Shown here one piece after another: positions 1-11,477 of a stretch of 64,000 bases of DNA; the stretch's first letter is position 1, and every line of letters begins with the position of its first letter. The stretch is from Apostichopus parvimensis. Lineage: Eukaryota > Echinodermata > Holothuroidea > Aspidochirotida > Stichopodidae. Where the stretch lies: assembly GCA_000934455.1 (NCBI GenBank), contig KN882376.1, forward strand, positions 86,876 through 150,875. Reading direction: 5' to 3'. The notes under the pieces were generated by a model. That model had not been told where the DNA came from. It worked only from the letters and a program-made list of their open reading frames with translations, and ran no database searches. A program made the translations under genes and the position numbers.

Positions 1-2840
1 CACACGTATTTTTGACATGATGCGGCCTATGAGGATTGGTATGATCAACACTTACAGTGTCACATACATTCATTGATAAACGCAGACTACCATTCCGGTT
101 TTGATCAGCCAATCAGAATCGAGGAAATAATTTCAGTGTCAGTTCAGTTTGGGAAAAAAATATTCGCCCCCGGGCCTCCCCTCATGGCCCGCACCTGTTC
201 ACGATCATCTTTCAGACGAAAAAAAGGTAATGACTCCAGTTGTTTTTTATTTTAGAAAAGTTTGCGAATACACCCCTCCCCCACCCCTCATCAGTTCCGG
301 GTCGTTATTAATCTTTGTATTACTGACTGCAAGGTAGGCAGCGAAAACTGGTTTTCCTCTGAGATACTTCAGTTCTCAGATGGTTGCTCGTACCGGTGAA
401 TAGCTATTCCGTCCGTGACAAAACCAGAAATGGAGTTTATAACCTACCGTGGATATGACGCAGATCACGTCTCTTAAGCATTCTCTGTACTGCGCACCGC
501 GTACGTCACCCACAGTAACAATAATAATAATAATAATAATAATAACAACAAGATCAGCTTCAAATATCGCTGTCGTTCGTCCTTTTCCATGAACTCTGCA
601 TACGAATGTATAACCACCTCCTTCAAATACAAACTCATTATTTGTCATCAGCGTCGCAGACGTCGGGTATACGATTCCCTCTTATAACATGAGACATTTA
701 CGCACTGATCTATAACGGGTCCCATAAACAAACCGTTTAATTGTTTTCTAGACAATTTAAAGGCAATGACCTTTGACATCGTAAGTTTAAGCAGTATCTG
801 AAGGCCAATCTGATATCGGAAGAGAAATTTAAGTCAATTCTCTATGAGGAGAATAATTTCCCATGAAAAGGAAATGTCATATGTTTGTTTACGCTTCTAA
901 GCTTTTAATAATAAATTGGAAATTGAGGCAGCTGGGATTCGCCGAAGGGGGCAGAAACCTGGGAAAAGTAATCTACGACCCGACGCTACATAATAATAAG
1001 ATTGACGTCATGCGCACTCCCAAGAGATCTTTGTTACCTCAGTGAGAGAATTCTCCAACGATTCTGTATCGTTTTCATTTGTTGTAAAATTCGATGATCC
1101 TATTGAGTTTTAGTCAGTTGCTTTCACAAGAATATGAATTAATCACCATTTTCAATAACGGATTTTACATGATTGGGTTGAATAATGTATGAGATGGATT
1201 AAGGCGTCCCGTGGCTGAAACTGATGGCTTTGTAAATTTGTTGAAAATTTTCTGCATCTGTATACGCTAAAATCATATCCTCATAGCATTTTGTGTCGCG
1301 AAAATCTTTTATTTTAAATTGGTTATATTTGTAAATGCATCTGGCAAAAGCAGAGAAAATGATGTGATCCGGGAAATTGATTTGAAAAAGTTTTTGTTTT
1401 TTTATAATTTATCCATAGAGGAATATAATATTGCATCGAACATGCCAGGATTCATTGAGTAATCATCTAGACGTTTCATAATAGCCTAAGCAAAGAACTT
1501 GAAACAATGGCTACGCTGATGACGTAACAAACCATTTAATTACTGTGATCCTTGTGTATTTACTTTGTCTGCTTGTTCTTGGATTGCTCTTGCTTTTCAA
1601 GCCTAAAAGGGTTTTTAAGAGTACTTCCTTTCGCAACACTTGGTTTTTGAAGATTAAATTATCTGTCATTATGTTAAAAATTTTGTTGTGATAAACAAAT
1701 AATATAATTAAATGAAATTTCCTGGAGAAAGGGAAGTTTACAGCCAGTTAAAATGGGTTTCATTCAATCCACCATAACTCTGGTTAGGGTTACTAACAGT
1801 GTGCAATTATGTTCTCTTTAATGCTACATAGTGTTACACTATGTCTACCACCTCAGTATCCCTTTATATGATACAATGAACATATCCTCTACACCTCTCT
1901 AATAAGCACATGAAACAATGACGAATTACCGAAGGATATAACTATTGTGCATTGTGATCCTTGATGTAATTACACTTTACACACAAAAACTCCCATAAAG
2001 AGAGAGAGAGGAAGAAACTCCAATGGTATGATTTATTAAGCCAAGTACATTACTGTCTGTTTATTGATAAACAACAAAGCCCCGTTGTCTGTTGCAAAAT
2101 AAGTTACATTTTGATTACTTTAATGATACGAGTTAAAACGGGGGCATTTTCATGTTTCAACTACTACGTCCATACGGACTACACTACATCAACGTTCCTC
2201 TGGACAACCTTGAGGCAGACATATACTCATGCGTTACAGGTTAAGTCTATAAATAGATATAATATGATTGGGTCATCGCCACATGACTGACATGATTCAA
2301 CATGGAGTTATGGATATGTGAAGGATGATAAGAGAACCTAGACGAATATAGTCTTCATGAATTCATCAATCTTGAAATAAAACGCCGCTTAAGAAAACAA
2401 TTTTTCAAGTGTCACGCAATTTGACAATTTGGATTCTCAAGCCATTCTGTCGTTTTCTTCAGGTATACGAAATAAATACATATCATCGATTGTGGATATG
2501 CATGAACCACCAACCGTTCTGCTCAAAACACCGTTTATGTTCCCTATACAAGCAACACTCCCCTCCATGCATTTCAAATGTATCTCTCTTAATTTAAAAC
2601 CAAACTTTGAATTCATCGCCAAAGTCTAATGGGAAATGTTACCTTGCAAGCTACAGAGTTATAGTGTGATTGATCAAACTAATACAAGTGACCAAATGAA
2701 GATTAAATACTAAGCAATATTTTTTTTTATAGCAGTGCGGTATAATCAAAAGAGAAATTGTTGACATTTAAAAGTTTAACAGTACATTATTCAGCTCCAA
2801 CGTAAATAGTGAAATGCTTAAATGAAGAAATCATTAGAAA
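1..2840. other. No gene recognised; AT-rich intergenic DNA
   Basis: Open frames in this stretch are short, overlap on both strands and show no recognisable motif. Apart from the trinucleotide microsatellite listed separately I see only simple AT-rich sequence and a GA run near 2000. It lies downstream of the minus-strand gene that ends at 2880 and may include its 3' untranslated region. Confidence 0.6.
519..545. repeat. (AAT)n microsatellite
   Basis: About nine consecutive AAT units. On the minus strand they produce a meaningless poly-isoleucine run in an open frame, which should not be taken for a protein. Confidence 0.95.
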
Positions 2841-2843
2841 CGA

Positions 2844-2879
2844 CACCTTGCAAGGTGCATCTAAGGTACCTTGCACCTA
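2844..2879 (-). other. Hairpin just 3' of a stop codon
   Basis: Directly downstream of the TAG stop at 2880-2882 (minus strand) are an 8-bp perfect stem, TGCAAGGT at 2849-2856 and ACCTTGCA at 2868-2875, with an 11-nt loop, and an overlapping 14-bp palindrome, CACCTTGCAAGGTG, at 2844-2857. In the minus-strand transcript this would fold in the first 40 nt of the 3' UTR. Function is unknown. Confidence 0.5.
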
Positions 2880-5800
2880 CTACTCAATCGCAGGCTGTTC
2901 ACAATGCTGGAACAGTTTTTTCAGCATGCCTCTGAGCGTCTGAGGGTATTTCTTCTTAATCTCTTCTTGCTGTTTGCTTCGCCACTTATCGACGTAATTC
3001 TCGTCATCCGGCTTCTCTGGAATGCACTGCAGGTCGGTTCGTACTCCGGGAATCATGGCGTAAAATTCTTTGCAGCTTCCTTTTATCTCCACTGCTTTCT
3101 TTTTCATCATTATGTAATGAAGCCGTTTGGTGTCTTCAACTGCCCTGTCCCCTTTGCTGTGGAAAATAGTGAGCTCTTCTTTCATTATATTGAAGAAACC
3201 TGCAACAGCATTAAGCCCATCCAGGAAAGCGCAGAGTGCTTTACGTAGGGTTTTGCTAACGATAAAGATTGCTGCCTCATTGATGTTTAACTGCTGACCT
3301 TCCGCCACCGCATCAGCCAAGCCAGCTTCTGCGCTCATATTGAGAAGAGGGCTAGCAATTGCACCCACAATTGGAACAAACGCAAGTCCAAAGGCCCACG
3401 CCTTTGAGTTGGCAGCTTCTGCTTCCAGTTTTGCTTTCTTTTCCTTGAGTATTTTGTTAAGATCCTCAAGCTCAGTTATCAACTTCTTCGCCTCATCCTC
3501 TCTCTGCTTTAGGGGAACCATAATATCTTCGTGCATCCTTACTATCTCGGTGCAGCATTGCTGGTATCCAGTCACTTCTTCCAGGATATCAGGAAGACAT
3601 TCTTTCCATTCTTCTAGTTCCAGTCCTTCATAGTACTCAAAGAACTCTTGGATGCATCTTACCACTTGAGTACACAGAGGCAAAACCCCTTTCACATAGA
3701 CGATTGCGTCTCGCCTCGTCCGATCACGGATTTCATTGATACCAGTGGCCTTGTTTGCATCAGAACCCACAGCATTCTCCGCATATAGAGATCTCAGACA
3801 CAGTGAGAATATCCGCATATTTTTTGGCAATTCTTTCAATTTAGCTGCGAAAGTTGTTACCTTTTCTTCAGTTGCTATCTGTAAATAAAAATCCAAATTT
3901 AGTCGGCGCATCAGGAACAATACGAACTGCGCTTCTAATGTCGTGGTCACGATTGAAGTACAGGTAACATTTTGATAACGCTTGCATGACTAACGAATAC
4001 AGTATAGATGATTGCCACTATAAAAGAAAGAACATATATTTTTCCATTCGCTGGTTCAAATGAAATTATTTTTCATTGATCAAAACAAGGAGGTTTTTGT
4101 TTTCAAAGAAAGATGACACATAATTATCACGTCTCTCTTTATCATGATAACCAAGTACAATATATTCACATTTGATCGAACTCATACAATGATACAATTA
4201 CTTTAGTTGAAAGCTTTCTAAATTCTGTACTCCTTCTTTTCTTTTTTTTTCTTGTGGGTGTCGGGGTTAACTTAAATTGATGATAATCTGATGTCACGTT
4301 AAAAGTCTTCGTTAAAGATATAGTATCATCTGATTTCGTTTGATTTTTTATGACCATCAAATGTGACATACTTTGATATTATGATATCGTCAGGCTGTTT
4401 CACCACGTTTGATGTAAAATGGCCTTGGGATTTAACTGAACTCGTGACCTTTGACATTTTGTTTTAAAACGCTCAAAACAATTCATTCAAGCAGTCATTA
4501 CTTCCTTATGGGTATCCCACTTTCGGCTATTCTGTTGTTTTGACATGTGCGTAATAGCTAAAAGAACAGTTTTGTATTTAATGTAACTTGCCAGAGCTTT
4601 TATCAAGCAATCAACTGTATCCACCGGAATAGACGTTAACCACACATGCAATGTAAATGTTCCTATAGTCTGGTATCATTCGTGGGTTCGTGGCTATCGG
4701 CCACTTTGTCATTCTGATAAGAAAACCTCGAGTGATTAAGGTACAGGGGCTGGACGCATATGGAAAACCATTATCGAAAGAAGGATATTATATCAAGTGG
4801 TTTCGTTGAAACCGACTCCCATATGCAAGAAGGTCCGGAGGTCCTCCCCAAGCAAAATTTAAACGTCAAATGTCGCACTCTGAGGCATATTTTGATCGTA
4901 ACATTAGGTATACCAGCCCTAAATATCCGACTGAAATAGTTCATAATAATGAAACAGTTAAAAACCTGGAATGTATTTCAAATATTATTAATGATTTCTT
5001 TGTAAACATTGGTGCTGATTTGGCTTCTACGATTCCCCGTACCGATGTTAATAAATTCTTGAATGAACCTTATTTAAACAGTATGTACATGTTTCCCACC
5101 AGTGTTGAGGAAATATATTCTATTGTAAGTAAATTGAAATTAAATAAAAGTCCAGGTTTTGATAATGTTCATGTTAATTTTGTAAAGAAAACAATTAATG
5201 GTATATTAGAACCCCTTTGCTACATTTTCAATTTATCTCTTTCCTTAGGTATTGTACCAGATAACTTAAAAATTGCCAAAGTCGTTCCATTATATAAATC
5301 TGGTTGTCCTCTTAATGTAAAAAATTACCGACCAATTTCAGTTCTTCCTTTATTTTCGAAAATTCTCGAGCGTATTGTATATAATCGCGTTTATAACTTT
5401 CTTTGTAAACATAATTTTTTCTTTAAGAGTCAGTATGGTTTTCGTTCACGTTATTCTACTTATTTGGCAGTAATTGACCTAGTTGATAAAGTGGGTGGTG
5501 CTCTCGATAATAATGAATATGGTCTTGGTGTTTTCTTAGATTTATCAAAGTCATTTGATACAGTTAATCATCAAATTCTTCTTCGTAAACTACATCACTA
5601 TGGGGTTAGGGGTACAGCTTTTAGTTGGTTCTTATCGTATCTTACAAATCGACAGCAATATGTTTCCCTAGGGTCGTGTAATTCAGATTATCAAAATATT
5701 TCATGTGGTGTTCCTCAGGGTTCGATTTTGGGTCCTCTTTTATTTCTTATTTATATTAACGATATTTGTAATGCCTCAAATCACATGTCTTATATACTTT

Positions 5801-7855
5801 TTGCTGATGATACAAATTTATTTTACAAACACAAAGATCCTCATATTGCAGCAAGGGTTATAAATACCGAGCTTAATAAGATATCTGATTGGTTTCAAGT
5901 AAATTAGTTATCACTGAATACATGTAAGTCTAATTATATAATATTTCATCCCCATTATTACTTATTTATAGGTAATGACAAAATAAATTGTGCTCGTTCT
6001 ACTAAATTTCTAGGTTTAATCATTGACAACAATCTAAGCTGGAAGCTTCAAGTTCAGAAAGTATCTAAGACAGTTTCCAAAAACATTAGTATCTTGTATA
6101 AGTTCAAAGATCTTTTTTCTAAGCAAGTACTCCTTTCGTTATATAACACCCTTATTTTACCACATTTAAACTATTGTGCAATTGTATGGGCTAACTCGCA
6201 CCCATCTATTGTTAGTCGCCTATTCATCCTCCAGAAGCGTGCCGTACGATGTATCAACAATGTTCTGTACCGTGATCACACTGCACCTTTTTTCAAAGAC
6301 AACCGGATACTTAGCATATTTGACTTATACCACTACCAATTAGGAATCTTTATGTACAAATTTAATCACAATTTACTTCCACCCAATTTTAGCTCTTTTT
6401 TCATCAAGGCAGGCAATGTTCACCATTATGATACACGAAATAGGGACAATTATTTTCATAGACTATGTCGTTCTTCTTCTTATCAAAAGACAATCCGCAT
6501 AAGTGGCCCCACGTTCTGGAATTCTCTAGATGACAACTTACGTACCCAACCCTCTTTGACGTCCTTTAAATTGGCTTTAAAAAATCATTTGTTAGATAAG
6601 TACTGATCTTTTCTTCTTCTAATTTTCTCCCGGCTTCTTCTTCTTCTTCTTTTGGGGTGGGTGGGACTTAAATACGTTAAAGTTTAGTAATAAGTAAATC
6701 AATTAATTAAGTATAGAGGGTGGCCTGGAATTTGTATAAGCATTGCTTCTGCCAGGTCTCCCCCGCAGTGATAATTACATTGTAAATAAGATTGTTCTTG
6801 TGATGACTGTATATGTATTCTTCTACATTTTGATGCTTCTGTACTTTCTTCTATGTATTTTTTTGTATTATCATCTTGCGGAAATAAAGAGAGAATATAA
6901 GAGAGAATATATATTAGCTCTAAACACAAGGTTTGCTAATTAACACTCGTTATGTATTTATGCGTGTGTGTGATTGGCAAAAGTGTTCATCCGTATGCGC
7001 AGCAATAGCCTAATTCTGATGGAATAAACTTCACCAACTAAGCCGTTTCCCCTTAAACTGACAATAGAATGTAGTGATTATCACCACCACCCCCCCCCCC
7101 CCCCCTGTGCGCAAGTCACTGTGAGATAACAGAGATGCCTTTGTTGTCCTCTTCTGGGAAGTTTACAACTGACTTCTAAATGTTAATTTTGCTGACTTAC
7201 GAAGCTTTTCATTATAAGCCTACGAATTAGGTTCCACTGGAATGGAAACTTCAGGCCCTTTAACTTATACATTTACTATGAGCAGGTTTTGTTCAGGAGA
7301 TAAGCAGTTTGTTAAAAGGTTTTCCTCTGTTTTTATTATATCTTTATATATTGTTCACAGATTGCCTTCCTTTAGTAAAGGTACGTAACATCTATAACAA
7401 TTTAAGGATTTATTCATGTATTTCAAATTCATTACATAAATGTTGAACAACCAATTGGTACTTAGTTGTGTACCATATTTTTAACTAATTGTGTTGTCTT
7501 ATCGATAAGTTGTTAAGCATACAATATAAACAATATGTGGCACCGATGATATACCCGACGAACTTGCCTAGTCAGTCAAGCAGACAGCAAAGGTAATCTG
7601 GGAAAACTTAGTTAGTCGTCTAAACAGGCTACTTATAGTGCTCCAAAGCCTCCCATGCAGCTTATGCGGTATATTACTGAACACAGAATGGAAGAATTTA
7701 ACTGACAATCAATTCAAAGTGTTTTGAACGATAAAAATCTAAAAGCATGAACATGGGTTGGCAAAGTTTCTTTTTAGGTTTTGGTTTTACAACTACTACC
7801 ACAGATCATATGTTCTGCATATTAAACTTTTACTTACCTTCCCAACGGTAGACAT
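2880..7855 (-). CDS. Two-exon gene, 338-aa helical-bundle protein with hydrophobic hairpin
   Basis: Exon 1 (7838-7855) encodes MSTVGK and ends at donor gtaagta. Exon 2 (2880-3878) follows acceptor ttttatttacag. The join is phase 0 and gives MSTVGK-IATEEKVTTFAAKL. A longer open frame running to 3950 includes intron sequence, so it is not the true N-terminus. The predicted protein is almost wholly helical. Residues 1-130 are amphipathic helices, about 132-162 is a charged coiled coil rich in E, K and L, and about 166-186 is a hydrophobic segment (AFGLAFVPIVGAIASPLL) followed by small residues (GLADAVAEG) suited to a helical hairpin. More helix and a basic tail follow. This architecture recalls HBL/ClyA-type helical pore-forming families, which occur in many invertebrates, but that is inference from shape only. 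There is no signal peptide. The frame is intact and splice sites are canonical. The 3.96-kb intron holds an antisense LINE. Confidence 0.75.
4860..6920 (+). mobile_element. 5'-truncated LINE, CR1/Jockey superfamily (Daphne-like)
   Basis: This is a reverse-transcriptase coding region (4870-6606) followed by about 310 bp of 3' UTR. The 3' end is an AATAAA-like signal and short tandem units (GAGAGAATATAA) near 6890-6912, as is usual for CR1-type LINEs. No endonuclease domain is visible upstream, so the 5' part is missing. It lies inside the intron of the 2880-7855 gene in the opposite orientation. The clade name is from the style of the RT motifs only. Confidence 0.85.
4870..6606 (+). pseudogene. 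LINE reverse transcriptase, one in-frame stop
   Basis: The RT domain is well preserved. Motifs in order are NKSPGFDNV, NYRPISVLP, QYGFRSRYST, GVFLDLSKSFDTVNH (first catalytic Asp), GVPQGSILGPLLFLIYIND and LFADDTNLF (catalytic AspAsp, near residue 315 of the first open segment). The frame meets a TAG at 5905-5907 and then continues in the same frame through FLGLIIDNNLSW and a C-terminal region (HLNYCAIVWANSHP, GPTFWNSLDDNL) to TGA at 6604-6606. A family member would have lysine at the stop, so one base change explains it. The single break suggests a fairly recent insertion, but this copy cannot be autonomous because the endonuclease is absent. Confidence 0.9.
6921..7832. other. Intronic remainder, no gene
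   Basis: The rest of the intron of the minus-strand gene lies between the LINE and the exon 1 donor. It holds a poly-C tract at about 7089-7106 and nothing else I recognise. Confidence 0.6.
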
Positions 7856-8350
7856 TTTGAAGATTTGGAAATTGAAGATGAAATCTGGAACTCTTCAACT
7901 CAAAGATGTATTGCTACTTTTTTAAAGTCACCCAAAAAGGACACGGACACGAAAAGAGAAACAACCAAACGACTGATCCGCTGTCAAGCCCAATCCACTT
8001 GCACCGAGACTGTTTGGTCAGCAGCTTAAGTGATCTAAACTATCCAAACTAGCCCTTAAAAAGGTTTTCCAGACGTGATCAGACAGTAGCAACAGTAATC
8101 TACCAATCAATTTGAAAACAGATTCATCGAACAGCCAATCACAGAGGCGAACAGGTATAGCCTGACGTATCCGCTGGTTTAACTCACTTAATAAACCAAA
8201 CGAAACACGCAAAACAAAACACATGAGAACCAGTCAGTCCCCAACGAGCGAGTTAATATACCCAGAGAGCAGTTTTTTGTAGCCCCGCCAACAAAATGTT
8301 GCCACACGTATGAAATTTCCGCGAAACTGCTTGAGACCTACCCCTCTGGT
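7856..8350 (-). promoter_or_regulatory. Likely 5' UTR and promoter region of the 2880-7855 gene
   Basis: This is the sequence immediately upstream of the ATG at 7855-7853 on the minus strand. No upstream ATG lies close to the start codon. I see no convincing TATA box. The assignment rests on position only. Confidence 0.3.
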
Positions 8351-8815
8351 TTAAGGTAGCATACGCCCATTAAAAGCCCCATTGACTTACACACTAAATC
8401 ACAAAAGTAATGTGGTCTCTAAGTCTAGATAGAAGTTTTCACTAGCTAAACGCTACCCATCACCAGATAGCTAACGAGTCGGCCTTTCATGGCACCATCA
8501 ATTTTTTGTACCATGACCGTGCAGTTTTTTTGCTATCAGAGCCGGAAGTTTTCGCCACTTGTAAACAAACCTCTTCACTCAGTAGTAAACAATTTTCGTA
8601 CGCTGCTCCTGGGAAGCCTGAAGGGGTCTAAAATTGCCCAATTTGTTCACCACATGTACTTCCGTTCATGTTTTTCAACATGCAAGCCGCAAAAAAATAG
8701 ATCATGATTGATAACAGGTCAAGAAAGATGTTCTCCTGCTGCTCTTTGGCACTTTTCCTGAAGGAGAACAATCGAGCGGATGGATATAGACTCTAATAAG
8801 AGTATGCCACCTCAA
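8351..8815 (+). mobile_element. TTAA-flanked MITE, copy 1
   Basis: This 465-bp non-coding element matches an inverted copy at 33743-34202 along its whole length. The ends are imperfect inverted repeats, GGTAGCATACGCCCATTA at the left and, read inward from the right, GGTGGCATACTCTTATTA. Flanks are TTAA on the left and TCAA on the right. TTAA target sites are typical of piggyBac-type elements, so a piggyBac-related MITE is the best guess. It sits about 500 bp upstream of the helical-protein gene. Confidence 0.75.
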
Positions 8816-9430
8816 GTAAAAGATGATTTTTTAAATTCCAAACTGATACTTTTTGTAGTCGTCACAATATAAACCACAACAGAATTCTATGCAATTATCA
8901 TTTTAGGTCCGTCAAGATGTAATTTCAGAGATTTTAGTATGCACGGTGCACAGTGTGTAAATACACATATGGGCAATACCAAATCACCAAATTTTGATAA
9001 GCTGGACCATTTTGGGTGCATTGATGATTCGTGCAGGTTTTATTGGTATCCCTGATCACAGTCCACTTGGTCTGGCTTGCCCTATACCTGCAGCAACATC
9101 ATCCAGTGAAGGGTCAGCCTCTGAAAAGTGATGAAAACTTCTTTTGTTTAGCTCAGCTGATTCCTACCAAACTGACCTACAGGACATATACCCCAATGTA
9201 TTCCTGAACTGTTTGGAACATGTTAAACTGATATTGCATGTCACTCCAGTGCAACTGTTAAGTTACTTAGAATAAGAGAAGAGAATTGAAGGTGTTCTTT
9301 GCCAGAAGCAGGATCTCGGGATTTTTAAACCACTGCTTCACTGTAATAGTATGTACAGTAATCTAAAAGAAAACTGAAATGCTATCTAGATACACTGTTC
9401 ACCTCAATAGCATATCCAGTCCAGTGGTAA
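8816..9430. other. No gene recognised
   Basis: AT-rich sequence between a MITE and the first satellite A fragment. No coding, RNA or repeat signal was seen. Confidence 0.5.
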
Positions 9431-9546
9431 TGTGTTATGATCTAAACGTATTATGATTTCAAAATCGATTGATTTGAGTTATCGACGTTATTGAGATGCC
9501 CAGTTATCACCACATTAAAGAAGAAATGTTCCTCTTTCACGTGGTA
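9431..9546 (+). repeat. Satellite A, left fragment
   Basis: A partial monomer that matches the array at 15865-19929 (AAAATCGATTGATTTGAG, TTATCGACGTTATTGAGATG, ACCACATTAAAG, CACGTGGTA). It is cut off by the long-TIR element starting at 9547, and the interrupted monomer resumes at 15865 (ATCACTACTATCGGTAAC). The two halves were therefore once one monomer. Confidence 0.85.
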
Positions 9547-10958
9547 AGTAGTAATGACGGTGGTCTACGACACATTCTTGGTTATGCAAATGAGGCTATT
9601 GTCTTAAGGAATTCATAATTTTATTAATATTTTTATTAATTGTTTATTATTTTTTTATTAATTATTTTCTTTATGAATTTCTTAAATTGATTTCTTAAAT
9701 TAAATTAATTCAGATTTGTATCATTATTATTTTTTGAAGTCGTGAGGGTATACGTTCATAGAATCATGAACCCCAAACATGACATGCCGAAGCCTTAACT
9801 TTTCACCACAAGAAGTTTATATGTTCGCTTTACGAGGTCAATGGCTGTAGGACAGTTCTTTTGTCTGAACGGTTGTCTTAGGTATAAGGACTAAGAGTCG
9901 ATGAATATGGATGATGGAGGTCAAATACTGGGAGAGGGTTTTTGGCTTGCCTTTTCGTCTTTAGTAATAGTCGATAAATATCTATAAGAACACTGGAAGA
10001 TTTAGAAGATGAAGAGTCAATAAGTATCGATGAGAATATTGGAAGACAGTATTTTTTTAATTTAATAATTTTTTATGTGGTGAGGGGATACGTTCAAAGA
10101 ATCATGAACCCTAACATGACATGCTGACGTCTTAACTTTTCACCACACTGAGTTAAATTGTTTTTTCTCCTATGTCGTCTCGGATGAAAAGTCTGTGAAT
10201 AAACATAAAGAGATATTTGTGATGTAGAAAAGAGTATTTAAGTAAGTTAATAGATAAAAATACAATCCATATATGAAAATACTGGCAGACAGTATTTTTT
10301 AATTTATTTATTTTTTATGTGGTGAGGGGATACGTTCAAAGAATCATTAACCCCTAACATGACATGCTGACGTCTTAACTTTTCACCACACTGAGTTAAA
10401 TTGTTTTTTCTCCTATGTCGTCTCGGATGAAAAGTCTGTGAATAAACATAAAGAGATATTTGTGATGTAGAAAAGAGTATTTAAGTAAGTTAATAGATAA
10501 AAATACAATCCATATATCATAAATAATTAAATAAAAAGATATAGATATAATAATTTTTTGCCTCCGTTTATTTTAACTATACATTAATATACAAATAACG
10601 TATCCATTCAAATAAAGCAAAGATTAAATAACAATTGAGTTAAGCATTACCATGCAGTATAATAACGACCAACGTGTCGGAAAGAAAACAAATAAATATG
10701 ATAAGAAAAATTAGAAGAAGTACTACAATTTATAGAAACACTACAAGAATCCCACACTTACTACAGAAGTATTACAACGAAAAGTAGCAAAAACTATATG
10801 AAGTGAGGCAACGGAAATTGCGAAATATTAAATATTTGGGATATTTATATAGATAGATATTTTACGTAGATATAATAAATAAATACAAAGATATAAAAAA
10901 TAAGTAACTAAAATAATGAAAAGGTACTCTTCTGATGTCGCACCGCCTTCCCGTTAAT
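9547..10958 (+). repeat. Left arm of the long inverted repeat
   Basis: About 1.41 kb, non-coding, very AT-rich. It contains three copies of a unit of roughly 75 bp bounded by GTGGTGA and TCACCAC (two close copies and one diverged copy at about 9735-9810). It is longer than the right arm mainly because of an internal tandem duplication. Confidence 0.85.
10041..10518 (+). repeat. 243-bp tandem duplication inside the left arm
   Basis: The block at 10041-10283 is repeated at 10284-10518 with only a few differences. The right arm has a single copy of this block, so the duplication arose after the arms formed and is recent. Confidence 0.9.
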
Positions 10959-11024
10959 CCACGTGTATTAAAAGGTACAACAGTTAACAGCTTGACCTAC
11001 TTTTTAGAGAATTAAATAAATTAC

Positions 11025-11149
11025 CTGAAAAATCACAACCTTCTTCTGCTTTTGAGTTGTCGGTCCAGCGTCTAAATGTTACCCCATACTCGTACATGGC
11101 GTATGCCCCTGATGGTCTCAACTGCTGCCGGAATTGACGACAGGAACGC
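11025..11149 (-). CDS. Possible single exon of an unknown gene
   Basis: On the minus strand 125 nt are bounded by a good acceptor (tgaattttcag) and donor (gtaattt). Only one of the three frames is open; it reads RSCRQFRQQLRPSGAYAMYE followed by YGVTFRRWTDNSKAEEGC, which has protein-like composition. No family is recognised and no partner exons are seen. It lies in the core of the long-TIR element, so if real it may be a captured host exon. A chance open frame between splice-like sites is equally possible. Confidence 0.3.
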
Positions 11150-11477
11150 CTGAAAATTCAAGCATATAAAATATCCCTGTATCGCCAGTCACAAAAGCCT
11201 AGTCACTGTCGTGACCCTCGCCGCACCAGCATCCGATGTATATAGTAAGGTGATGTTAAGTTCTGCTCTGACTCCGTTGCTGCGTAAAGAGAAATCCAGC
11301 GCTGGTAGACGTAGAATTATTTCCGCCTCTATGGAGAAGGCATCTCTAAATGTCACATGAGAGCTTGAATCGGTTTAAAGCAAGATTCAAGCTAGGTCAA
11401 TTTTTTTTGGGTTGACGCCCCCCCCCCCCTTTGTTCACGAGTGTCTTAAGTTCCGGGCAGAGATAAGCCGTTCATTA

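Noticed and set aside
376-648. A 90-codon frame with a run of isoleucines
   Set aside because: The run is the (AAT)n microsatellite read on the minus strand; no family signal.
2871-3633. Plus-strand frames of 125 and 97 codons over 2871-3633
   Set aside because: They are antisense shadows of the spliced minus-strand gene, which has codon-level sense and canonical splice sites.
3879-3950. N-terminal extension of the helical protein starting at 3950
   Set aside because: The 24 codons cover a polypyrimidine tract and the acceptor ttttatttacag; exon 1 at 7838-7855 joins in phase and supplies the start codon.
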